A stretch of DNA of 7,437 bases from Bacteroidales bacterium (GTDB lineage: Bacteria; Bacteroidota; Bacteroidia; Bacteroidales; JAAUTT01). A model generated the notes under the pieces. That model had not been told where the DNA came from, did not search any database, and saw only the letters and a list, made by a program, of their open reading frames with translations. This document shows positions 1 through 5,138 of this stretch, piece by piece; the stretch's first letter is position 1, and each line of letters opens with the position of its first letter. Where the stretch lies: NCBI GenBank assembly GCA_012031335.1, contig JAAUTT010000199.1:1-7437 (forward strand). The letters run 5' to 3'. A program made the translations under genes and the position numbers.

Positions 1-749
1 ATACCTCCATCAGTTTGTTCAGGTAGTCGGCTTCCAGTTGGGCAACCGGACCACTGGTACGGAGGGGTGAGGATGGTACCCCGCCGTTCGTTGGTGGCGA
101 TGTTAAGCTTGGAGGCATACTGGTTGGCCAGCCCTGATATGTTATTGACAGTAAAAAAGTAATTATCCTCGGGCGAAGGAACAAAGTATTCGGGGTTGTT
201 AAGCACAATGGTGAAATTAAAGGCATTGTGCCGGAAGTACTCCCCGTATCTCAGCTTTTTCTTTAGGTTCAGGCCCCCGTCGATATACACTTCATATTCC
301 TGCTTCGAAAGCAGGCTGATGTTAACAGGGTAACCCCGACTGGTGGCCAGGCTCGAATCCAGGATCACCTTAAAGGGCGCGGATCGGTATAACAGTGCCT
401 GTTTGATATTTCCCTTTTTATAGTAACTGATATCAACGTCCAGTTCCGAAACGGCTTTATAGGCCATGCGGTACGATTTCAGAATGGCAATTTCGTTTTC
501 GATATTCTTGCGGGCGCTCATCCGGTCAATGGCATTGAGTACCAGGTCGGCAGTCGATTTCTTTTCGTCGTTGATAAGGAGGGTTGCGCCTACAGTATAT
601 ACCGGAGCCGTATACCGATTAATGAGAATGGCAATAAAATAGCACACCACCAGGGAAAGTAAAACCCAGTACCAGTTTTGAAGAACCCTGAAGAAGATTT
701 TCCGGATATCGAAATTTTGCTCAGAGCCCTGGAGTATTTCTGTTTCCAT
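1..749 (-). CDS. Wzc/Wzz-type polysaccharide chain-length protein, N-terminal part (runs off window, frameshifted)
   Basis: Translated by hand from the ATG at 749-747. The protein begins METEILQGSEQNFDIRKIFF and has one membrane helix at about residues 27-43 (WYWVLLSLVVCYFIAILI), followed by YTAPVYTVGATLLINDEKK. This is the usual start of a Wzz-domain chain-length determinant, which spans the inner membrane and controls polymer length together with the outer-membrane exporter. In Bacteroidota such proteins often carry a C-terminal tyrosine-kinase domain; that part lies outside the window, so kinase activity cannot be judged. The ATG overlaps the stop of the export gene in a TAATG, indicating an operon and probable translational coupling. 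After about residue 228 the frame reads an unlikely sequence (PPYQWSGCPTGSRLPEQ), while the frame obtained by dropping one base from the G4 run at 64-67 gives LRTSGPVAQLEADYLNKLME, typical of this family. A one-base insertion is therefore likely. Family sure; exact subtype less so. Confidence 0.85.
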   Translation of the reverse strand, partial: METEILQGSEQNFDIRKIFFRVLQNWYWVLLSLVVCYFIAILINRYTAPVYTVGATLLINDEKKSTADLVLNAIDRMSARKNIENEIAILKSYRMAYKAVSELDVDISYYKKGNIKQALLYRSAPFKVILDSSLATSRGYPVNISLLSKQEYEVYIDGGLNLKKKLRYGEYFRHNAFNFTIVLNNPEYFVPSPEDNYFFTVNNISGLANQYASKLNIATNERRGTILTPPYQWSGCPTGSRLPEQTDGG

Positions 750-1531
750 TATTTATTGATATTCGTAATAAGAACAACCAGGGCGATGGCCGAGGTGAAG
801 AAACTCATAAAGGTGGAATATTCCGATAACCTCACCCGGAACATACTGGTTTTCAACGGTTCCACATAAACAATGTCGTTGGGCTGCAGGTAATATAAGG
901 GAGAGGATAACAGATCGCGCTGGGTCAGATCCACTTCGATCACCCGGGTAACTTGCTGGTACGACCGCACAATGGTCACTTTCTTCCGGTTCCCGCTGAA
1001 TGGAATATCCCCTGCCATGGCAATCCCTTCCAGGATATTTGCCCGATCGCTGTAAACAGTCTGCATGCCCTTGCTTCCAATTTCCCCGAGAAAATACACC
1101 TTAAAGCTTAACAGCTTTACAATCACTTTGGCATCCTTGATATATTCATCCGCGTGTTGCTGTATAAGATCCCTGGCTTCGTCTACCGTTTTCCCAGCCA
1201 CCTGAATTTTACCCATTACAGGTAAATTGATAAAACCATCGATATCTACGGAATGTCCTGTCATATAGCTGCTACTACCAGAACTAATAGATTGTGAAGC
1301 ATTACTGCCTGGTCCATTGTCATTGAATACTTCGGTAATATTTTTATCCATGCTCTGCACATTCACCCTGAGGAGATCGGCTGGCTGCAGTTTATAAAAG
1401 ATAAACGACTTATTAAAAATACTGTCCTGCTGCGCAGCCGGGTCGGGCTGGATATAGGTAAACCGCTTGTACTGCCCGCACGAGGTCATCAGGCCTACCA
1501 AAACAAAAAATAAAATCCCCTTGTGTATCAT
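749..1531 (-). CDS. Wza/OPX-type polysaccharide export outer-membrane lipoprotein
   Basis: A 260-residue protein when started at the ATG at 1531-1529. That start gives a clean lipoprotein signal, MIHKGILFFVLVGLMTSC, with the lipobox cysteine at residue 18. A longer frame reaches an ATG at 1588 but buries the signal behind 19 polar residues, and its ATG lies just beside a probable -7 box, so I prefer the shorter form. The polysaccharide-export domain starts near residue 46 (YKLQPADLLRVNVQSMD), continues after a Ser/Gly/Asn-rich insert (about 70-90) with VDIDGFINLPVMGKIQVAGK and a helix, then an SLBB-like region from about 143 (FKVYFLGEIGSKG). A hydrophobic segment near the C-terminus (FMSFFTSAIALVVLIT) probably spans the membrane. 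Family knowledge: OPX proteins form the outer-membrane exit for capsular or exopolysaccharide and work with the Wzc-like protein encoded immediately downstream (TAATG overlap). The frame is intact. Confidence 0.9.
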   Translation of the reverse strand: MIHKGILFFVLVGLMTSCGQYKRFTYIQPDPAAQQDSIFNKSFIFYKLQPADLLRVNVQSMDKNITEVFNDNGPGSNASQSISSGSSSYMTGHSVDIDGFINLPVMGKIQVAGKTVDEARDLIQQHADEYIKDAKVIVKLLSFKVYFLGEIGSKGMQTVYSDRANILEGIAMAGDIPFSGNRKKVTIVRSYQQVTRVIEVDLTQRDLLSSPLYYLQPNDIVYVEPLKTSMFRVRLSEYSTFMSFFTSAIALVVLITNINK

Positions 1532-1592
1532 ATTTGTGTATTTCTCAGTCCAATTGTAAAGCTGTACTCTGTTAACCAATCCACCCATGTTT

Positions 1593-1600
1593 CAAAGATA
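1593..1600 (-). promoter_or_regulatory. Candidate Bacteroidota -7 box upstream of the export gene
   Basis: The minus strand reads TATCTTTG, an exact match to the Bacteroidota sigma consensus TAnnTTTG. It lies about 60 bases before the preferred ATG at 1531, which would leave a leader of roughly 50 nt. No good TTTG-like -33 element is seen at the expected spacing, where the sequence is only T/A-rich. Position and the exact -7 match favour a real promoter for the export/chain-length pair, but one box alone is weak evidence. Confidence 0.4.
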
Positions 1601-1632
1601 AAGGTATAACCTGAAAAATTAAAATTTATTAT

Positions 1633-1657
1633 CCGTCAATTGCGAACGAAGTAACCC
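1633..1657 (+). repeat. Degenerate REP-like copy
   Basis: CCGTCAATTGCGAACGAAG followed by TAACCC resembles the 5' half and end of the full repeat (CCGTCATTGCGAG...GAAGCAACC) with several changes. It sits just ahead of the well-conserved copies and may be a decayed member of the array. Confidence 0.4.
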
Positions 1658-1675
1658 AAATGATCCATCCCCCTA

Positions 1676-1709
1676 CCGTCATTGCGAGGAGGTATGACGA
1701 AGCAATCTG
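1676..1709 (+). repeat. REP-like repeat, copy 1 (direct)
   Basis: A 34-bp copy beginning CCGTCATTGCGAGGAGG and ending GACGAAGCAATCTG. It differs from copy 2 at a single base (TATGACG against TACGACG). The two copies lie exactly 61 bp apart, giving a short tandem arrangement, and both are followed by TAAGTTTT. Confidence 0.85.
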
Positions 1710-1736
1710 TAAGTTTTTACCCCAAACCCTCCATAA

Positions 1737-1770
1737 CCGTCATTGCGAGGAGGTACGACGAAGCAATCTG
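1737..1770 (+). repeat. REP-like repeat, copy 2 (direct)
   Basis: A second direct copy, 61 bp downstream of copy 1 and nearly identical. The flank that follows (TCCCGATACAACAATCATCA) recurs in altered form in the other spacer at about 3380-3397, so the duplicated block is longer than the 34-bp core. Confidence 0.85.
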
Positions 1771-1814
1771 TAAGTTTTCATCCCGATACAACAATCATCA
1801 CACTACTAAATGAT

Positions 1815-1861
1815 AGATTGCTTTCCCGCCATTGCGGGACAGGCAGTACCTCGCAATGACG
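1815..1861 (+). repeat. REP-like repeat, copy 3 (inverted, with inserted hairpin module)
   Basis: An inverted copy running from AGATTGCTT to CCTCGCAATGACG. Its centre is replaced by a 24-bp module (1824-1847) whose reverse complement is ACTGCCTGTCCCGC-AAT-GGCGGGA. The module holds a perfect TCCCGC/GCGGGA stem with a 4-base loop. The same module occurs twice in tandem inside the copy at 3233-3310. Confidence 0.8.
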
Positions 1862-1888
1862 TTAACCCGTTTATCTCATTACAAACCG

Positions 1889-1917
1889 CGTCATTGCGAG
1901 CGCAGCGAAGCAACCTG
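1889..1917 (+). repeat. REP-like repeat, copy 4 (direct, short variant)
   Basis: CGTCATTGCGAGCGCAGCG followed by AAGCAACCTG. This is a shorter variant with a GCGCAGC centre. It is followed by CCGTTTTTACCGAAAAGCA, the same tail that follows the direct copy at 3461-3493. With copy 3 it forms an inverted pair. Confidence 0.8.
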
Positions 1918-1945
1918 TCCGTTTTTACCGAAAAGCATTATAGAA

Positions 1946-1989
1946 CCCCCAACAGTTATAGCCCCTTTTCAAGGCATCATCAATCATTT
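1946..1989 (+). repeat. Truncated CCCCTT-hairpin element and CATTCAT remnant
   Basis: GTTATAGCCCCTTTTCAAGG (1955-1974) is identical to the left part of the element at 3608-3627, but here the right arm (GGGTTGGGG) is missing. The following CATCATCAATCATTT looks like a remnant of the CATTCAT heptamer tract found at the same relative position in the other spacer. Confidence 0.6.
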
Positions 1990-3150
1990 ATCTCTTTCTT
2001 CCTTCCAGCTTCCAGCTTCCAGCCTCGAGCTTTTCCCCCGTTTCCCCAGCTCCTCCATCACCCTCTCAATTACCGCCTCCGGTGCAATACCCCGCATACA
2101 AACATTATCCTTACAAACATTGCTGAAGCAATTAGCACATTCCACGGCATTATTCCTGAACACGGCCGATAACTCCTCCGGCGGATACCACAACCCCGGA
2201 TAATCGCGCGAACTGAATACAGCTGTCACATAGGTCCTTGTCGCATAGGCCAGGTGCATGGGGCCGGTATCATTGGTGATAAGCATCCGGCACCTGCGCA
2301 GCACCTCCGCACTTTGCATCACCGAAAGCCTTCCGCAAAGATTTATTACAGGATTTGTCAAGCTGAGACCGCTCACCAGGACATTATCCTCTTCGCCTCC
2401 AATTATCAGGCAGGTATATCCTACCGATTGCATATATTCAGTTACCTGTTGAAAATAATCAATAGGCCACCGGTTCTGAGGCCGCTTGGCACCTATTGTA
2501 AATGCGATGAGTTTATGATTATCCCAGATGGAAAGTGTGTCGAACAGTTCATTGACAAAAGTTGTATCTTCCTTTTGGATGTTCAGCGGGAATTTCATGT
2601 TGGAAGAATGGAGCGCTCCGGCCTCGCGTGAGATGGAAAGCAGAAAATCCCGAACGTTGGGAATCGCCTTATGCCGTGCCTGCCAGGCAGGGAAAAGCCG
2701 GGTAACACAAATCCGGAAGCCGGCAACTTTTCTGACATTTATAATCCTGGCAAAGACCAAATCACGTAGAATCCTCTTAAAAGGAGCATGAGCCTGTGGA
2801 AACAAAATAAAAAGATCATATTTTTTATGTTTTAAGCGGCTGATCAGTTCCTTCCGGGGCAGATTTTCGTAGTTGATAAATGCATCCACTATCCCGGGTT
2901 TAATCATATCCTCCAGGGCAATCCCCCGGAACCCTCCCGAATGTGTGAGTACTTCCAGCTCAGCTTCAGGATATGCCTGTCGCAAGGCATTTATAGCCGG
3001 TAAAGAGCAGATGGAATCCCCCATTGACCCAGTTCTGAATATAAGGATCCGCCCAGGTTTCTGCTTCCCCAATCCCGGGAATAGCAACCACGAAAGCACC
3101 CTTAACACCAGGTTCTTCAGAAAATAATCCACCTCAACTATAAAACCCAA
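1984..3150 (-). CDS. Glycosyltransferase family 9 (heptosyltransferase-like)
   Basis: An intact frame of up to 388 residues. The N-terminal Rossmann motif RILIFRTGSMGDSICSLPAI (residues 34-53) and the C-terminal TNDTGPMHLA (from residue 292) are the two hallmarks of GT9, the family of ADP-heptose:LPS heptosyltransferases. A C-x2-C-x4-C-x4-C cluster at 338-351 precedes MRGIAPEAVIERV, an arrangement I recall from other GT9 proteins. In this locus it probably adds a sugar to the polysaccharide or lipid A core on the cytoplasmic face; the donor cannot be read from sequence. There is no ATG near the N-terminus: the frame opens with TTG at 3150 directly after a TAG, and the GTG at 3132 (residue 7, giving VDYFLKNLVL) is an equally good start. 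The last 15 or so residues (SSRLEAGSWKEERDK) are translated from the CTTCCAG heptamer repeat, so the ancestral C-terminus was probably near residue 372. Confidence 0.9.
   Translation of the reverse strand: MGFIVEVDYFLKNLVLRVLSWLLFPGLGKQKPGRILIFRTGSMGDSICSLPAINALRQAYPEAELEVLTHSGGFRGIALEDMIKPGIVDAFINYENLPRKELISRLKHKKYDLFILFPQAHAPFKRILRDLVFARIINVRKVAGFRICVTRLFPAWQARHKAIPNVRDFLLSISREAGALHSSNMKFPLNIQKEDTTFVNELFDTLSIWDNHKLIAFTIGAKRPQNRWPIDYFQQVTEYMQSVGYTCLIIGGEEDNVLVSGLSLTNPVINLCGRLSVMQSAEVLRRCRMLITNDTGPMHLAYATRTYVTAVFSSRDYPGLWYPPEELSAVFRNNAVECANCFSNVCKDNVCMRGIAPEAVIERVMEELGKRGKSSRLEAGSWKEERDK
2002..2034 (+). repeat. CTTCCAG heptamer tandem tract inside the 3' end of the GT9 gene
   Basis: Three CTTCCAG units, then CCTCGAG and CTTTT. 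The same 7-bp unit with the same closing CTTCGAG-CTTTCC variant appears at 3569-3596, 3690-3716 and 3734-3760. Here it is read in frame on the minus strand as the tail ...SSRLEAGSWKEE. Confidence 0.85.
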
Positions 3151-3232
3151 CTATCCAATATTTAAATAAGTTCACCTTCCATTATCAGCAATACGAACAA
3201 CCTGTAAATTTTAACCTCAAAGCATTCCATTA

Positions 3233-3310
3233 CCGTCATTGCGAGGAGGTACTGCCTGTCCCGTCCGTAGGCGGGAACTGCCTGTCCCGCTTAGGCGGGA
3301 AAGCAATCTC
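3233..3310 (+). repeat. REP-like repeat, copy 5 (direct, with two tandem hairpin modules)
   Basis: Begins CCGTCATTGCGAGGAGGT and ends AAAGCAATCTC like the other copies, but the centre holds two tandem modules: 3251-3276 (ACTGCCTGTCCCG-TCCGTAGG-CGGGA) and 3277-3300 (ACTGCCTGTCCCGC-TTAG-GCGGGA). The second contains a perfect 6-bp stem with a 4-base loop. It is followed by the shared tail TGTTTTTACCGAAAA. Confidence 0.85.
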
Positions 3311-3357
3311 TCTGTTTTTACCGAAAAACCTTCTATTATCAATATTGTAATCACCAT

Positions 3358-3395
3358 GAATCAATCTGTCCCTTTTTACCCCGATACAACATTCA
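3358..3395 (+). repeat. REP-like repeat, copy 6 (3' part only)
   Basis: GAATCAATCTGTCCCTTTTT followed by ACCCCGATACAACATTCAT matches the end and downstream flank of copy 2 (GCAATCTG...TCCCGATACAACAATCAT). The CGTCATTGCGAGG half is missing. Confidence 0.55.
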
Positions 3396-3412
3396 TTATC
3401 CTCCGTAATGAT

Positions 3413-3438
3413 AGATTGCGTCGTTCCTCGCAATGACG
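3413..3438 (+). repeat. REP-like repeat, copy 7 (inverted, short)
   Basis: AGATTGCGTCGTTCCTCGCA followed by ATGACG is the reverse complement of the core with a few bases missing (CGTCATTGCGAGGAACGACGCAATCT). With copy 8 it forms a long inverted pair separated by 22 bp, which could fold into a large hairpin as RNA or single-stranded DNA. Confidence 0.8.
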
Positions 3439-3460
3439 ATCACCCTGTCATCCCTCAACG

Positions 3461-3493
3461 CGTCATTGCGAGGAGGAACGACGAAGCAATCTG
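3461..3493 (+). repeat. REP-like repeat, copy 8 (direct)
   Basis: CGTCATTGCGAGGAGGAACG then ACGAAGCAATCTG. This appears to be the simplest full copy in the window, with a GGAGGAACGACG centre. It is followed by ACCGTTTTTACCGAAAAGCA, the same tail seen after copy 4. Confidence 0.85.
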
Positions 3494-3568
3494 ACCGTTT
3501 TTACCGAAAAGCAATTATTCGTTTTCCTATACCGCATCGCCCCTTTTTACCGTAACTCGGCTGTTTTC

Positions 3569-3596
3569 CTTTCCAGCTTCGAGTTTGGAGCTTTCC
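3569..3596 (+). repeat. CTTCCAG-type heptamer tract, degenerate
   Basis: CTTTCCAGCTTCGAG followed by TTTGGAGCTTTCC, a diverged copy of the 7-bp tract that lies between the REP-like array and the CCCCTT hairpin. Confidence 0.6.
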
Positions 3597-3599
3597 TCC

Positions 3600-3636
3600 C
3601 CCCAGCCGTTATAGCCCCTTTTCAAGGGGTTGGGGT
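3600..3636 (+). repeat. CCCCTT hairpin element, full copy
   Basis: Contains CCCCTT-TTC-AAGGGG, a perfect 6-bp stem with a 3-base loop, flanked by an outer CCCCA...TTGGGG pairing. A left-hand fragment of the same element is at 1955-1974. It lacks a T-run after the stem on either strand, so I do not call it an intrinsic terminator. Confidence 0.7.
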
Positions 3637-3638
3637 TT

Positions 3639-3667
3639 CATCATTCAACATTCATCATTCATCATTT
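3639..3667 (+). repeat. CATTCAT heptamer tract
   Basis: About four units of a 7-bp repeat: CATTCAA, CATTCAT, CATTCAT, CATT, preceded by CAT. A degraded counterpart follows the hairpin remnant in the other spacer. Confidence 0.7.
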
Positions 3668-3689
3668 TCCCGGCTGTTCCCCCTCTGAG

Positions 3690-3716
3690 CTTCCAGCTTC
3701 CAGCTTCGAGCCTTCT
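3690..3716 (+). repeat. CTTCCAG heptamer tract
   Basis: CTTCCAG twice, then CTTCGAG and CCTTC. It is the same tract as 3734-3760, repeated 44 bp upstream with a similar cytosine-rich linker (TTCCCCC) between them. Confidence 0.8.
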
Positions 3717-3733
3717 TCCCCCGGGTGTTCCCC

Positions 3734-3760
3734 CTTCCAGCTTCCAGCTTCGAGCTTTCC
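3734..3760 (+). repeat. CTTCCAG heptamer tract abutting the polymerase stop codon
   Basis: CTTCCAG, CTTCCAG, CTTCGAG, CTTTCC, ending at base 3760. The minus-strand TGA stop of the polymerase gene occupies 3761-3763, so the tract starts directly after the gene's last codon. Confidence 0.8.
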
Positions 3761-4372
3761 TCAAATCCTCCATCGCATCACCTTATAACAAAACCAATAA
3801 ATTAGAAACACCAGCAGCGAAGCCTTTACAAGATGGTTCAATACCCGGATCAGATCGCTCTCGGCTTTAACCACCTGGAGAAAGATTAACGGGAGCCATA
3901 AAATCAGAGTGGGATATTTATCCGCAATGCGGTATATAATGTTTAAAGCTAGTCTGAAAAATATGCCAATAAAAAACATAAAAATAATTGCCCCATAATA
4001 CCCATAGTTGGCATAGCCCTCCCCCAACAAACTGGCACCCATGGAAGTGGAGGACAATAAAGTAAAACCAGTAAACCTTTCGAAATATTCTTTGCCACCC
4101 ACTACTGTTTTCTCCGGATTTAAAAATCGGGGTAATAGGGTGGCAGATAAGGCATCATTTACGGTTTCTCCATCTGCAAAAGGAGCTTCGGCAGGAATAT
4201 AATACATGATGCGGCTGATGATCCATCCCTGGTTCAGGCGAACAACAAAATCTTCCGTTGATGTATTAGTTACTTCATAATCATCATTCCTTGATATTTG
4301 TTCACTCACTACTCCAAAAAATCCAGAAATGCTCCCACTGACCCTACCATTTCTTATTTCCCATTTGCAATT
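3761..4372 (-). CDS. Wzy-type polysaccharide polymerase, C-terminal part (frameshifted)
   Basis: The frame ends at the TGA at 3761. A conventional start would be the GTG at 4309 (182 residues), but the frame is open further upstream and reads coding-like KWEIRNGRVSGS, so this is the continuation of the upstream fragment and not a separate gene. It holds a periplasmic loop with FTGFTLLSSTSMGASLLGEG (about 80-99 counted from the GTG), then YANYGYYGAIIFMFFIGIFF and two or three further helices, ending with a QVVKAESDLIRVLNHLVKAS segment. The TSMG.SLLGE.YAN.G pattern matches what I recall of multi-pass polymerases in Bacteroidota polysaccharide clusters. The role is joining repeat units in the periplasm. 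The shift from the previous frame lies at about 4357-4372, where one missing base (AAATGGGAAAT on the minus strand) would restore reading. Confidence 0.75.
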   Translation of the reverse strand, partial: NCKWEIRNGRVSGSISGFFGVVSEQISRNDDYEVTNTSTEDFVVRLNQGWIISRIMYYIPAEAPFADGETVNDALSATLLPRFLNPEKTVVGGKEYFERFTGFTLLSSTSMGASLLGEGYANYGYYGAIIFMFFIGIFFRLALNIIYRIADKYPTLILWLPLIFLQVVKAESDLIRVLNHLVKASLLVFLIYWFCYKVMRWRI

Positions 4373-4917
4373 TGAATAAAGTATACGAAAATAAACCCTA
4401 TAATCATAAATAATATTTTCCGGTGGAATCTATTATTATTTAAGGTAAAAGCATATAAACTTATAAAGGTAAGCCATAACAATAAACCATGAAACATACT
4501 CGATTGCAGAGAACTGATAAAAAGAAGCAACATGATACCGAAGGTGACACCCCATTTATAACGGGAGGGCTGAAAGAGCAAATAAATCACTCCAACATAC
4601 ATCATATTGGCCAAAAGAAAGAATATGAAGTTCAGGGAACCTGGCATAAACCGTTGCAATAACGAACAAGCCCAGCCTGTGAAAATTAAATAATACGCAA
4701 GATTGGGATTTTGGGATAATCTATCTTTAATTTTTGGAATGAATTGGGTCCTGAATTGTTTCTCCTTAGGTTTCCTGATGATTATGCTGCCTGTAAGAAG
4801 TGAGAGAATTCCCAGAATTACAAAAGGAATATATTCAGAATCTTCAACATACATATAATATTTGTAATGGTTGCTCAATCCTGCATAGGCCATAACAGGT
4901 CCAACAAGCCATTGCAT
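4354..4917 (-). CDS. Wzy-type polysaccharide polymerase, middle part (frameshifted)
   Basis: 187 residues from an ATG at 4917, starting MQWLVGPVMAYAGLSNHYKY, with about six hydrophobic helices (near 31-47, 73-91, 96-115, 122-139, 142-160 and 166-184) and a short charged loop around 48-70. The fragment begins in the middle of a helix and overlaps the upstream fragment by 43 bases in another frame, so the apparent ATG is internal. Upstream in this frame the sequence reads IYIFLCTMQW, continuing the preceding helix if one T is added to the T7 run (plus-strand A7 at 4925-4931). The fragment ends ...FVYFIQIANGK then TAA, just where the next fragment's frame takes over. Confidence 0.75.
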   Translation of the reverse strand: MQWLVGPVMAYAGLSNHYKYYMYVEDSEYIPFVILGILSLLTGSIIIRKPKEKQFRTQFIPKIKDRLSQNPNLAYYLIFTGWACSLLQRFMPGSLNFIFFLLANMMYVGVIYLLFQPSRYKWGVTFGIMLLLFISSLQSSMFHGLLLWLTFISLYAFTLNNNRFHRKILFMIIGFIFVYFIQIANGK

Positions 4918-5138
4918 AGTACATAAAAAAATATAAATTCCATGATAGGAATGTAATTCCCCAGTGTTTGGACAAACATGATAAATAAGTAAATGGAAAG
5001 CAGAATGGCAGCAGATGAAGATAAAGAAGTACCCATTACATAAAATAGCATTGCAGCAATCGCAGCTATTATTAATGCAAATAGATGAAATGCTGTTTTA
5101 GTCCGGTAAGGACGGATACTTATAATTCTATCTGCCAT
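4875..5138 (-). CDS. Wzy-type polysaccharide polymerase, N-terminal part (frameshifted)
   Basis: Starts with an ATG at 5138 that overlaps the last 19 bases of the CgeB-like glycosyltransferase gene, a tight operon junction. MADRIISIRPYRTKTAFHLF is followed by two or three helices up to about residue 75 (NYIPIMEFIFF). The remaining dozen residues (YVLCNGLLDLLWPMQD) are probably an artefact of reading past the frameshift at the T7 run. Joined with the next two fragments it would make a polymerase of roughly 455 residues with about ten or more membrane helices, a normal size for the family. Confidence 0.7.
   Translation of the reverse strand: MADRIISIRPYRTKTAFHLFALIIAAIAAMLFYVMGTSLSSSAAILLSIYLFIMFVQTLGNYIPIMEFIFFYVLCNGLLDLLWPMQD

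Noticed and set aside
678..869. A 63-codon plus-strand frame
   Set aside because: It is antisense to the junction of the export and chain-length genes and reads as shadow sequence.
1532..1588. Longer start for the export lipoprotein at 1588
   Set aside because: It adds 19 residues before the signal peptide and places the ATG almost on top of the candidate -7 box; the start at 1531 gives a proper lipobox signal.
1810..2203. Two overlapping plus-strand open frames of about 120 codons
   Set aside because: They run through the repeat array and antisense to the GT9 3' end, overlap each other in different frames and show no domain; they are by-products of the repeats and the opposite-strand gene.
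2254..3127. Several plus-strand frames opposite the GT9 gene
   Set aside because: All lie antisense to a clear, intact family 9 glycosyltransferase and have no recognisable motifs.
3236..3436. A pair of 65-codon frames on opposite strands with similar ends
   Set aside because: Both arise from the palindromic nature of the REP-like array; their translations are repeat sequence, not protein-like.
1633..3493. CRISPR array
   Set aside because: The repeats vary in length and orientation, spacing is irregular, and no cas gene is visible; they fit REP-like palindromic elements.
3600..3636. Intrinsic terminator at the CCCCTT hairpin
   Set aside because: No T-run follows the stem on either strand, and a left-hand fragment recurs in the other spacer as part of a repeat.
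1589..3760. Insertion sequence with transposase
   Set aside because: No transposase-like frame exists in or near the arrays; any mobilising enzyme for these elements would have to be encoded elsewhere.
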